The position numbers were made by a program, and so were the translations under genes. From CAYQQU01 sp964419545 (GTDB lineage Bacteria > Bacteroidota > Bacteroidia > Chitinophagales > Saprospiraceae), in the NCBI GenBank assembly GCA_964419545.1, contig CAYQQU010000002.1, forward strand, positions 62,001-126,000: a DNA stretch of 64,000 bases. Reading direction: 5' to 3'. The notes under the pieces were generated by a model. It did no database searches, had not been told where the DNA came from, and saw only the letters and a list, made by a program, of their open reading frames with translations. Positions within the stretch are counted from its first letter, which is position 1, and the number at the start of each line of letters is the position of its first letter. Positions 33,546 through 42,790 of the stretch are shown one piece after another.

Positions 33546-35135
33546 CTACATCTCCAACTTCACGCCTTCCCGCTCCGAGACGTGCAGCGTACGCAGCGAC
33601 TGTGTCCGCTCGTTGATGTCGATGGCGCCGTTCTCCAGGCGCAACACCCCGCGTGGACATACCGCCGAGCAGATGCCGCAGCCTACGCAGGAGGCGCGTA
33701 CGATATTCTGCCCGCGCTGCGCATACCAGCGCACGTCGATGCCCATTTCGCAGTAAGTGCTGCAATTGCCGCAGGAGATGCACTGCCCGCCGTTGGTGGT
33801 GATCCGGAAACGGCTGAAGAAACGCTGCTGAATGCCCAGGATCGCCGCCATCGGGCAACCGAAACGACACCATACCCGGCTGCCCATCAGCGGGTAAAAA
33901 CCTACTCCGACTACGCCCGAAAAGATGGCGCCGATCGCGAAACCGTACCAGCTTTTCAGTTTGCTGCTATCCATGAAAAATACGTCGCTCCCGTTCGAAT
34001 AGTGGGTGGCCAGCAACAGAACGATGATCAAACCGCCCGCCCCCAGGGCCAGCCACCTGGCTTTCGGGTCGAGATCGTGAAATTGTTTTTTATTGAACAG
34101 CAAATATCCGGCGCCCACCGCAAGCGCCGTTACTACGAACCAAACGAAAAAGGTGCGCGACAGCAATAGTTTTTCTCCCGATTCGGAGAAGTAGGAATAC
34201 AACACGCCGATCGTCATCACCACGACGAAAACCAGCACTCCGTGGATAAGCCAGCGCTCGATACGCCAGGCGCCCAGCGACTTGTCCGAAAGGTGCCGGA
34301 AAGGATCGCCGGCCGTTTCCGCCAGGCCGCCGCACCCACATACCCAGGAACAGTACCAACGCTTGCCGTAAAAATAGGTGAGCGCCGGGGAAATGATGAA
34401 GATCATCAGAATGCCGAAGACGAGCATAAACAGCCCCACTGCTCCGCTGGAGATCATGGCGTTGAGGTTCCAGTCGAAAAAGAAGTAGTAATTCAGGGGC
34501 CACATATTCTTGAAGTCGTTGTACGGATAGTTGAGGCGCAGCAGGATCTCGGGCAGCAGAAAAGCAAAACCCAACTGGAAAAACATCACGGAAAAGGTCC
34601 GGAGCACCTGATAGCGGTTGTGGCGGTATTTCCAGATGAATTTAACGCCGAAGATCAGGATGGCGAGGGTGTACAATGCGCCGTAAACAAACCACTGGCT
34701 TGCAGGCTCGCCTTTCAGCAACTGGCTGAAGGGGTCGAACAGGGCGACCAGCCCGGTATTCGCGGCGCCGTCCTGGCCCAGCCCCAGATAGGCGGGGTAA
34801 AAATACAGCAGCACGTAAAACCCGGTAATGATGATGCCGGCGACCCAGCCCCACAGCCCCCGGTTGGTGAGCGAGCTGAAAAAGACGCCGTTGTTTTTAA
34901 TGCCTTCCGGAACGGTCTGATAAGCCCGCCAGGCGTACACGACGGTCCCTGCCGTCATCAATACCAGCGAAAGCGTAAGGAAAAAGGTCGAAGAGCCCGG
35001 CAAGGCGCCGAACCCGGCCAGAAACAGGATCAGTAGTCCGATGCCTCCCACCGCCGCAGCGATTTTCTGGATGCCGTCGGTAAAAGGGGGCGCAGGATTG
35101 GCAAGCGACATGCTGTGCTCGATGCGTTGGCTCAT
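33546..35135 (-). CDS. Polytopic membrane 4Fe-4S protein (NapH / NosR-like)
   Basis: A 529-residue integral membrane electron carrier. About ten membrane helices run from residue 20 to 400. The NapH-type cytoplasmic motif YCSWVCGCGGLAETAGD lies in the middle and RVWCRFGCPMAA near the last helix. The soluble C-terminus has two ferredoxin-type clusters, CISCGNCSTYC and CVGCGICSAVCPRG. Such proteins pass electrons between the quinone pool or an NAD(P)H-linked partner and a second redox enzyme. The next gene on the same strand is a FAD-dependent oxidoreductase, 31 bp upstream, which is the likely partner. The terminal electron acceptor is not encoded here. Confidence 0.83.
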   Translation of the reverse strand: MSQRIEHSMSLANPAPPFTDGIQKIAAAVGGIGLLILFLAGFGALPGSSTFFLTLSLVLMTAGTVVYAWRAYQTVPEGIKNNGVFFSSLTNRGLWGWVAGIIITGFYVLLYFYPAYLGLGQDGAANTGLVALFDPFSQLLKGEPASQWFVYGALYTLAILIFGVKFIWKYRHNRYQVLRTFSVMFFQLGFAFLLPEILLRLNYPYNDFKNMWPLNYYFFFDWNLNAMISSGAVGLFMLVFGILMIFIISPALTYFYGKRWYCSWVCGCGGLAETAGDPFRHLSDKSLGAWRIERWLIHGVLVFVVVMTIGVLYSYFSESGEKLLLSRTFFVWFVVTALAVGAGYLLFNKKQFHDLDPKARWLALGAGGLIIVLLLATHYSNGSDVFFMDSSKLKSWYGFAIGAIFSGVVGVGFYPLMGSRVWCRFGCPMAAILGIQQRFFSRFRITTNGGQCISCGNCSTYCEMGIDVRWYAQRGQNIVRASCVGCGICSAVCPRGVLRLENGAIDINERTQSLRTLHVSEREGVKLEM

Positions 35136-35166
35136 AACAAATGCTATTTTTTTGATCTTTGTTTGT

Positions 35167-36510
35167 TTATTTCAAAAAAGCGAATACCTGTTTCCAGCTG
35201 CGTTCTTTCTGCAGGGAAACGGACTTTCCGGTTCGCTCCCGGTACTGCTCCAGGATGTCGGCTTCGTACTCCCGGTAGAACTCCGGGTCGAAATTGGCGA
35301 GTTTCAAATCGCGTAGTACCGTCTCGACGTGGACGTTTTCGGCGATCCACTTTTCGCATACCTCGTGACGGTAGCGCACGCCCATGAGGTTGAAGCCCAG
35401 CACGCGCCCGTCGTCGCGGTGGTAGACGATACGGACGCTGCGGCGCCCTTCCGGGTGTTCCCAATACAGCGATTCGTGGGTTTCGGGCGCCTGGGCCTCC
35501 ACCGTGCCGTAGACCTGGTACTCGATGTCGAAAAACTTGGCGGAGTTAAACCAGATGCCGGGATCATAAGCTACCGGGTGGTCGCAGACGTTGTAAGCGG
35601 CCGTTTCGCCCATCATGCGCCCGGCGTACCAGACGGCTTCGATGGGCCGGCGTCCCGGGCGGGGCGATCGCAGCTGGGCGCAGTCGCCGATGGCGTATAC
35701 GTCCGGAATGTTGGTCCGCAGGTAGTCGTCCACCAGGATACCTTTCTGGGTTTCCAGAGGAGTGTCTTTTAAGAAGCTGATATTGGGATGCACCCCGGCG
35801 GTGAGCCCGACGTAGCCGCAATCGATGCGCTCGCCTTTATCGGTGATCACCGCACAGGCGCGGCCGTTGCCGTCGTCGACAATTTCCCGGAGTTGGGTTT
35901 GCAGCCGCAGGTCGATGCCGTTTTCCCGGATCTGGCGGCTCACCATCTTCGATTCTTCAGCGGGCAGCACCCGGTTCCAGTACTCTTCTTCGCGCACCAG
36001 AAAAGTGACGGGGATATGGCGGGAATGGAACATTTCGGCCATTTCTATCCCGATCAGCCCGCCGCCGACGATCACGGCCCGCTCGAGGCCGGGGCTGTGG
36101 TCTTCCATGTATTGCAGGTCCTGAAAACTGTACAGGCCGCGCACCCCCTCCAGGTCCTGGCCGGGCCAGCCAAACTTGTTGGACGCGGAACCCGGCCCGA
36201 GGATCAGCCGGTCGTAATCGAGTACGTCGCCGCTCTGAAAATACAACCGTTTCTCATCGAAGTCGATCCGGTTGACGTAATCCCGCTTGAGATCAATTCG
36301 GCTTTTTTCCCAGAACCAGTCCTGGTAGGGTTTGGTCTCGTGGTACCGCATATGCCCCATATAGATGTACATCAGCGCGGTGCGGGAAAAAAAATGGTCG
36401 GTTTCGGCAGAGATCATGGTGATCCGGTGGTCGCTCATTTTACGGATGAAACGAGCGGCAGTCGAACCGGCGATGCCATTGCCGAGGATAACGATGTGCA
36501 TTAGGCGCAT
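35167..36510 (-). CDS. NAD(P)/FAD-dependent pyridine nucleotide-disulfide oxidoreductase
   Basis: A 447-residue flavoprotein with start at 36510 or the ATG at 36501 (MHIVILGNGIAGSTAARF). The first dinucleotide-binding motif is VILGNGIAGSTAARFI (FAD) and the second is RAVIVGGGLIGIEMAE (NAD(P)H); IPDVYAIGDCA binds FAD again. The C-terminal region (WEHPEGRRSVRIVYHRDDGRVLGFNLMG) resembles nitrite or ferredoxin reductase components. No redox-active CxxxxC pair follows the first motif, so it is not a disulfide reductase. It is 31 bp upstream of the polyferredoxin gene and probably forms one electron-transfer module with it. Confidence 0.83.
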   Translation of the reverse strand: MRLMHIVILGNGIAGSTAARFIRKMSDHRITMISAETDHFFSRTALMYIYMGHMRYHETKPYQDWFWEKSRIDLKRDYVNRIDFDEKRLYFQSGDVLDYDRLILGPGSASNKFGWPGQDLEGVRGLYSFQDLQYMEDHSPGLERAVIVGGGLIGIEMAEMFHSRHIPVTFLVREEEYWNRVLPAEESKMVSRQIRENGIDLRLQTQLREIVDDGNGRACAVITDKGERIDCGYVGLTAGVHPNISFLKDTPLETQKGILVDDYLRTNIPDVYAIGDCAQLRSPRPGRRPIEAVWYAGRMMGETAAYNVCDHPVAYDPGIWFNSAKFFDIEYQVYGTVEAQAPETHESLYWEHPEGRRSVRIVYHRDDGRVLGFNLMGVRYRHEVCEKWIAENVHVETVLRDLKLANFDPEFYREYEADILEQYRERTGKSVSLQKERSWKQVFAFLK

Positions 36511-36759
36511 TCGTTTAGGAGGTTAGCAAAACTTATTCGAAAGAAAGGTATGTCGAAAAAAATATTCATAGCCATCGGGAGGAGCTCGCTTTGTCTTTTT
36601 TCAGAAATACCGGGACGGGGTAAAAGTAAGAGTAGCCGCCACAGCAATCTGTCCTGCCGTAGACACTAACAGCCTTCGCTTGTCCTGACCGGCAGCGTGC
36701 TCGCCGAAGAAATGAGCCGGGTCGGGGCCGACTTTAAAATTTTCTTAGCATTCCATTCC

Positions 36760-36790
36760 TTGCTTAAGTGGGGATAAACCGCCATTTTTG
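36760..36790 (+). promoter_or_regulatory. Putative Bacteroidota promoter for the small T9SS gene
   Basis: TTG at 36760-36762, 20 bp of spacing, then CATTTTTG at 36783-36790, which differs from TAnnTTTG by one base. The start codon at 36806 lies 16 bp downstream. The rest of the 295-bp gap 36511-36805 shows no gene or clear structure. Confidence 0.45.
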
Positions 36791-36805
36791 TAAAAAAGGC
36801 AATGA

Positions 36806-37288
36806 ATGGATAGACGGTTACTTATCACCTTAATTTGCGCTACTATGATCCTGAACCGGGGAGCGGCTCAGCAGTCGGGCACCAATCCGGTGCTCTGGCC
36901 CGGTTTGTTTCCGGTGATCAGCGATCTGAGAGACGCCACCGTTGACGACGGCCATTACGTCAACCCGAACCTCTATCAGCAAGGGGAGGCGCTGGAAGCG
37001 GGAGAAAGCGGTTTTTCCTTCGGAGAACCGGCGCCGGAACCTACGATCCGCCTGTTTCCCAATCCTGCCGTGGATTTTTTCTCGGTGGCCAACGAAAAAA
37101 ATACAGTGATCAACCGGATCGTCGTCATGAATATGACGGGGCGGCAGGTTAAACAATACGACGGTGACGACGCCGGTAGCTATTACGTCGGCGATCTGCC
37201 CGACGGGCTTTACCTGATCAGCCTGGTCAACAATCAGGAAGGCGTTATCAAAACGCTGCGCCTCTTCAAGCGGTCGCTACGGCCGTGA
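36806..37288 (+). CDS. Small secreted protein consisting mainly of a T9SS type A sorting domain
   Basis: A 160-residue protein with a short signal peptide (MDRRLLITLICATMILNRGAAQQ). Only about 60 residues (GTNPVLWPGLFPVISDLRDATV and following) separate it from the sorting domain (about 77-160: TIRLFPNPAVDFFSVANE, IVVMNMTGRQVKQYDG, LPDGLYLISLVN). There is no cargo domain large enough to be an enzyme. An ATG at 36802 opens a different frame and stops at once, so 36806 is used. It could be a tiny surface protein, or the remnant of a larger cargo protein that lost its middle. A promoter lies directly upstream. Confidence 0.8.
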   Translation: MDRRLLITLICATMILNRGAAQQSGTNPVLWPGLFPVISDLRDATVDDGHYVNPNLYQQGEALEAGESGFSFGEPAPEPTIRLFPNPAVDFFSVANEKNTVINRIVVMNMTGRQVKQYDGDDAGSYYVGDLPDGLYLISLVNNQEGVIKTLRLFKRSLRP

Positions 37289-37563
37289 TCACTTCTCTTG
37301 CGTCGCCGGTTGTAAAAGCTCCGCTAAAGCATTAGGATCAGGCCTGCCTGAAGTCGGAGCGCACCCCTTCATCTGGAAGGGCGTGATGCTTAGAAGGTAT
37401 AGGCCTGAGCACTCTCACAAGCGATTCGTGAAACTTCTTCCGTCCTACTTTTCCTCCGTTCCGGAATGGAAATGTCCCGTCATCTTTTTTCATTGTCTGA
37501 CGGCTACGGCGTTTATTCCAATACGCGTTCAGTACCGTTCCGCTTTCCGGGCGAAGCACCGGT
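37289..37563. other. Non-coding spacer between small T9SS gene and QueD-like gene
   Basis: The 275 bp between the two converging genes hold no gene I can support. A small hairpin, cccttc-atctg-gaaggg, lies near 37365-37381. A reverse frame through 37338-37604 exists but overlaps the QueD-like gene end and has no family features. Confidence 0.4.
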
Positions 37564-37974
37564 TCAGGCCGCCGGATATTCCACGTAATTGCGCGGCGTC
37601 TCATAAAGGCGGACCCCGAGGTCGTAGCGCTCGTCCAGCCGGGCGCGGATGCGTTGCCAGATGACGTAGCAGATGTGCTCGGCGGTGGGGTTCAGCTCCC
37701 GGAATTCTTCCGTGTCGAGGTTCAGGTTCTTGTGATCAAAACGCTCTTCCACTTCTTCCCTTATGAGGTCTTTGAGGATTTTTAGGTCGATGAGGTAACC
37801 CGTATCGGGGTCGACTTCGCCGGTTACCTTTACCTCGATTTCATAATTATGACCGTGATAATTGGGATTATTGCACAGGCCGAAAACGGTTTTGTTCTTT
37901 TCATCCGACCAGGCCGGATTGTGCAACCGGTGAGCAGCGTTGAAATGGGCGCGACGAAAGGCAGATATGCGCAT
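37564..37974 (-). CDS. queD: 6-pyruvoyl-tetrahydropterin synthase / QueD-like enzyme
   Basis: A 136-residue pterin-fold enzyme from the ATG at 37974 (MRISAFRRAHFNAAHRLHNP). The open frame to 38079 adds residues without family similarity. Zinc ligands are the His in FNAAHRL and the HGH pair in NNPNYHGHNYEIEV; the catalytic Cys lies in GLCNNPNYHG; the Asp-His pair is in ERFDHKNLNLD; and the substrate Glu is near the end (RLYETPRNYVEY). It makes 6-carboxy-tetrahydropterin for queuosine precursors or a related pterin. QueC, QueE and QueF are not adjacent, so the queuosine role is by family only. Confidence 0.87.
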   Translation of the reverse strand: MRISAFRRAHFNAAHRLHNPAWSDEKNKTVFGLCNNPNYHGHNYEIEVKVTGEVDPDTGYLIDLKILKDLIREEVEERFDHKNLNLDTEEFRELNPTAEHICYVIWQRIRARLDERYDLGVRLYETPRNYVEYPAA

Positions 37975-38064
37975 GTCTTTTTTTTGTAATCGCAAACAAA
38001 AAAAGAAGAAGGTTGGTTGCCGGAACACCGGGGATTGATAAAATGCAGGAAAGGCGTCATCCAG

Positions 38065-38096
38065 TTGGTTAGAGTGCAAGAAAATGCTTAATTTTG
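38065..38096 (+). promoter_or_regulatory. Putative Bacteroidota promoter of the glutathione peroxidase gene
   Basis: TTG at 38065-38067, 21 bp of spacing, then TAATTTTG at 38089-38096, an exact match to TAnnTTTG. The predicted start at 38125 lies 29 bp downstream. Confidence 0.55.
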
Positions 38097-38124
38097 GCCT
38101 TAAATTTAAAGTAATAGGCTTTTA

Positions 38125-38601
38125 TTGGATTCGATACATCAATTCAAGGTAGAAGGAATAGAAGGGGATGAAATAGACTTTGCCGGCTTTCGCGGCAAGA
38201 AGGTTATCGTTGTAAACGTTGCATCCGAATGCGGATTCACGCCACAATACCAACAACTGCAAGAACTCTACGCCGAGTTTGAAGATAAACTGGTGATCGT
38301 GGGCTTCCCATCCAACGACTTTGGCGGTCAGGAACCGGGAAGCAACCGGGAAATCCGGAATTTTTGCACCCGGCGCTACGGCGTTACGTTTCCTCTGACC
38401 ACCAAAGTGACGGTCAAAGGATCAGCCGCGCACCCCGTTTACCAATGGCTTACCGACAAGCAGAAAAACGGCGTGTCGGATAGTACGGTGAACTGGAATT
38501 TTCAAAAATACCTGCTCGACGAAGACGGCCGCCTGCGCGCCACGCTTCCTTCTTCCGCCAGTCCTTTTTCCGATGAAATCCTGGACTGGCTCGCTTCCTG
38601 A
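38125..38601 (+). CDS. Glutathione peroxidase family thiol peroxidase
   Basis: A 158-residue thioredoxin-fold peroxidase starting at a TTG (38125, MDSIHQFKVEGIEGDE). The peroxidatic Cys is C36 in NVASECGFTPQY. The second tetrad block reads GFPSNDFGGQEPGSN, with the Gln kept and Ser/Asp where Cys/Gln are common. WNFQKYLL carries the Trp and Asn. A second Cys (NFCTRRYG) may be the resolving residue, so it is probably a thioredoxin-dependent enzyme like most bacterial members. It reduces hydroperoxides. A good promoter lies upstream; holB follows after 37 bp, so co-transcription is likely. Confidence 0.9.
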   Translation: MDSIHQFKVEGIEGDEIDFAGFRGKKVIVVNVASECGFTPQYQQLQELYAEFEDKLVIVGFPSNDFGGQEPGSNREIRNFCTRRYGVTFPLTTKVTVKGSAAHPVYQWLTDKQKNGVSDSTVNWNFQKYLLDEDGRLRATLPSSASPFSDEILDWLAS

Positions 38602-38620
38602 AGCGCGAATCCACTAAAAG

Positions 38621-38636
38621 TCCATCGACCGATGGA
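38621..38636 (+). promoter_or_regulatory. Small hairpin just before the holB start
   Basis: Sequence tccatc-gacc-gatgga forms a perfect six-pair stem ending two bases before the ATG at 38639. It might limit ribosome access or end the upstream message; it has no T run, so it is not a standard terminator. Confidence 0.35.
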
Positions 38637-38638
38637 TT

Positions 38639-39784
38639 ATGAACTTTAGCAATGTCGTCGGACAAAAGCACGTCAAAGAACAGTTGTGGCAGATGCTGGC
38701 GCACGACCGGCTACCCCACGCGCTGTTGTTTATCGGGCCGGCCGGCTGCGGGCACCTTCCCCTGGCGTTGGCGTTCGCCCAGATGGCGCTATGCGACGCC
38801 CCGACCGGCGCCGGCGGCTGCGGCCATTGCATCGCCTGCCGGAAAACGGAGAAATTAATCCATCCGGACCTCCATTTTGCTTTTCCCGCCGTCGGCGCCA
38901 ATGTCACCAGTGACGCCTTCCTTCCGCAATGGCGCCGGGCGCTGCTCGACAACCCCTACCTGAGCGTCGACGAGTGGCTGCAGCTCATCGGCGCCGAAAA
39001 CCGGCAGGGCAACATCAATAAAGAAGAATGCGTCGGCATCATCAGGAAGCTCAGCCTTAAAACTTTCGAGGCCGACCGGAAGGTAATGCTGATGTGGCTG
39101 CCGGAATACCTGGGCAAAGAGGGCAACCGCTTGTTGAAGATCATCGAAGAACCGCCGGAAAAGACGCTCTTCCTTTTTATTGCCGAACAACCGGAACTCA
39201 TCCTCAACACGATACTGTCCCGTTGCCAGACGGTCAAATGCCCGCCGCTTTCCGACGCCGAGGTGGCCGAAGGATTGCTCGGGGCCGGCCGGGTGAACAG
39301 CCGGGAAGCCGCTGCCGGGATCGCCGCGCTCGCCGACGGCGATTACAACGAAGCCCTGCGGCTCGCCGAACAGAAGGAAAACGACAACGCCCGGCTTTTT
39401 CTCGATTGGCTGCGCAAATGCTATCGCGGCAACGGCGTGGCGATGGTGAAATGGGTGGAACAATTCGCGACCCTCGGGCGCGAAAAACAAAAACACCTGC
39501 TTCGATACGGCTTGCATTTTTTCCGCGAATATCTGCTGCTTAAAGTCGTCGGCGACGGCCACCGCAGCCGGTTGGGCGCCGGAGAACTGGAAACCGCCCG
39601 CAAACTGACTCCCCTGATCGAAGTTGATCAGGTCGAAAAAATAAATACTCAGCTAAACGAATGTATCTTTCACGTTGAACGCAACGCCAACCCCAAGATC
39701 TTGTTCCTCGACGCTTCGGTACGGATCAACCAGATCCTGAAGCGCCGGGAACCGAAGCCGGAACCGGGGGCCGGCCATTCCTGA
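38639..39784 (+). CDS. holB: DNA polymerase III subunit delta'
   Basis: A 381-residue clamp-loader subunit. N-terminal MNFSNVVGQKHVKEQLWQMLAHDRLPHALLFIGPAGCGHLPLALAFAQMALC is the family start; the Walker A-like loop reads GPAGCGHLPLA with no lysine, as expected for the non-hydrolysing delta' subunit. Cysteines in the GGCGHCIACRK region, with a preceding Cys, form the zinc module. GKEGNRLLKIIEEPPEKTLFLFIAEQPELILNTILSRCQTVKCPPL carries the sensor and SRC motif. It belongs to the complex that loads the DnaN clamp. It lies downstream of the glutathione peroxidase gene and 119 bp before the PSP1 gene, a common order in Bacteroidota. Confidence 0.92.
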   Translation: MNFSNVVGQKHVKEQLWQMLAHDRLPHALLFIGPAGCGHLPLALAFAQMALCDAPTGAGGCGHCIACRKTEKLIHPDLHFAFPAVGANVTSDAFLPQWRRALLDNPYLSVDEWLQLIGAENRQGNINKEECVGIIRKLSLKTFEADRKVMLMWLPEYLGKEGNRLLKIIEEPPEKTLFLFIAEQPELILNTILSRCQTVKCPPLSDAEVAEGLLGAGRVNSREAAAGIAALADGDYNEALRLAEQKENDNARLFLDWLRKCYRGNGVAMVKWVEQFATLGREKQKHLLRYGLHFFREYLLLKVVGDGHRSRLGAGELETARKLTPLIEVDQVEKINTQLNECIFHVERNANPKILFLDASVRINQILKRREPKPEPGAGHS

Positions 39785-39903
39785 TCAGCCGATGGGTTCA
39801 ACAGCTTAATAAAACATTACCGGCGGCGTCTCTCCGAAAAAAAAAAGGAGCCCCCGGGGCGAAAAGCCCGCACGCTGCTGACTAAATATAAATTTCTTAG
39901 CCA

Positions 39904-41229
39904 ATGGGATGTGCAGGATGTACAGTGAACGGCCAGAACGGCCAGCCCGCCGGATGCCGCAGCAACGGCGGCTGCGGATCGGGCGGATGTAACCGTCTGA
40001 ATACTTACGACTGGCTTTCGGTGCTGGAAGTTACCGATGCCGATCCTTTCGACATCGTTGAAGTGACCTTCAAAAACGGCGCCCGCAAAAGCTTTTTTCG
40101 CAACCCCCAATACCTGCGGGCCGTCACCGGCGATATGGTCGTCGTGGAAACCGGCAACGGCTATGATGTCGGCCGCGTGGCCCTCTCCGGAGAACTGGTG
40201 CGGCTGCAGATGCGCAAAAAGAAAACCAGCGAAGACCAGGTGCTCCACCAGATTATCCGCCGGGCCAACGAACGCGACCTCGAACGGCTGCAGGAAGCCC
40301 GCAACCAGGAGGCGCCGACCATGATCCGGGCCCGGGCGATTGCCCGTACTCTCGGCCTCGAAATGAAAATCGGGGACGTGGAATACCAGGGCGATAAACG
40401 CAAAGCGACCTTCTACTACACGGCCGACGGCCGCGTCGACTTTCGAGAGCTGATCCGACATTACGCCAAAGAATTCCGGGTCAAAATCGAAATGCGCCAG
40501 ATCGGCGCCCGCCAGGAATCCGCCCGGATCGGCGGTCTCGGCTCCTGCGGCCGGGAACTATGCTGTTCTACCTGGCTGACCGACTTCAAATCCGTGTCGA
40601 CCGCCGCCGCCCGCTACCAAAACCTCGCGATCAACCAGTCCAAACTCTCCGGGCAGTGCGGACGCCTCAAATGCTGCCTCAACTACGAACTCGATACCTA
40701 CATGGAGGCCGTTGAGCGCTTCCCCCGCGGGGCGGAAAAATTGCAGACGGAAGCCGGCACCGCCGTGCTGGTCAAGACGGATATCTTCAAAAAATTGATG
40801 TACTACGCCTACGACACCCGGGAAAACCGGGGCAAGATCTTCGCACTCGACCTCGAAAATGTCGAGAGTATCCGGGAAATGAATAAGCGCGGCGAAAAAC
40901 CGACTGACCTCAATGGTATGCAGGTGCTTTTCGAAGACAGCACGGATTCGGAAATCGATTTCGACGAAGACCTGACCGGCGTCATCGAATTGCCGCCCGA
41001 GGAAAAACGCAAGAAAAAACGACGTAAAAACCGCCGGAAAAAGAAAAATCCACCGTCCAGTAAACCGCAATCTACGGCCAGAACGGAAAACAGCGCAAAC
41101 AAACCGAAATCGGAAGGCGGCGGCGACGGCAACCGGAAAACTCAACGCAAAAAGAACAACCGGCGGCGCGGGCGCGGCGGCAAAAACCGGGGCGGCGGCA
41201 ACAACAATTCCGGAGGCCAGAATAATTAA
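39904..41229 (+). CDS. PSP1 domain (YaaT/RicT-like) protein with basic Gly/Asn-rich tail
   Basis: A 441-residue protein. The first 30 residues are a Cys-rich cap (MGCAGCTVNG, SNGGCGSGGCNRLNTYDWL) that could bind a metal or iron-sulfur cluster. The PSP1 domain (about 45-270) includes GLGSCGRELCCSTWL and LSGQCGRLKCCLNYE, whose paired cysteines are family hallmarks; in Bacillus the homologous RicT binds Fe-S clusters with RicA and RicF and acts on RNase Y. The C-terminal 100 residues are disordered, strongly basic and low-complexity (EKRKKKRRKNRRKKKN, then Gly/Asn-rich), suggesting RNA or DNA binding. The gene follows holB; gldH, often next in this phylum, is absent. Confidence 0.87.
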   Translation: MGCAGCTVNGQNGQPAGCRSNGGCGSGGCNRLNTYDWLSVLEVTDADPFDIVEVTFKNGARKSFFRNPQYLRAVTGDMVVVETGNGYDVGRVALSGELVRLQMRKKKTSEDQVLHQIIRRANERDLERLQEARNQEAPTMIRARAIARTLGLEMKIGDVEYQGDKRKATFYYTADGRVDFRELIRHYAKEFRVKIEMRQIGARQESARIGGLGSCGRELCCSTWLTDFKSVSTAAARYQNLAINQSKLSGQCGRLKCCLNYELDTYMEAVERFPRGAEKLQTEAGTAVLVKTDIFKKLMYYAYDTRENRGKIFALDLENVESIREMNKRGEKPTDLNGMQVLFEDSTDSEIDFDEDLTGVIELPPEEKRKKKRRKNRRKKKNPPSSKPQSTARTENSANKPKSEGGGDGNRKTQRKKNNRRRGRGGKNRGGGNNNSGGQNN

Positions 41230-41334
41230 CCCCGCCGAAAAGCGCACAAAACTTTACGTTGTGCTGTTACTTTTTTCGGTGGTAATACCATCTTTGCATT
41301 CAGCAATTTCGGTTGGTTAAATAAATAAGCGATA

Positions 41335-42738
<1,404 letters not shown>

Positions 42739-42790
42739 TAACTGGTGGCTGGCCTTCGGTTTTGGACCGCACCCAAAGACCGACCACCAA

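Noticed and set aside
37338..37604. Small reverse frame with a basic, His-rich translation
   Set aside because: Overlaps the end of the QueD-like gene, has no start context or family match; may be repeat remnant but not supportable.
38703..38790. Damaged Walker A loop in holB as a sign of a pseudogene
   Set aside because: Loss of the P-loop lysine is normal for the delta' subunit; the rest of the protein is intact.
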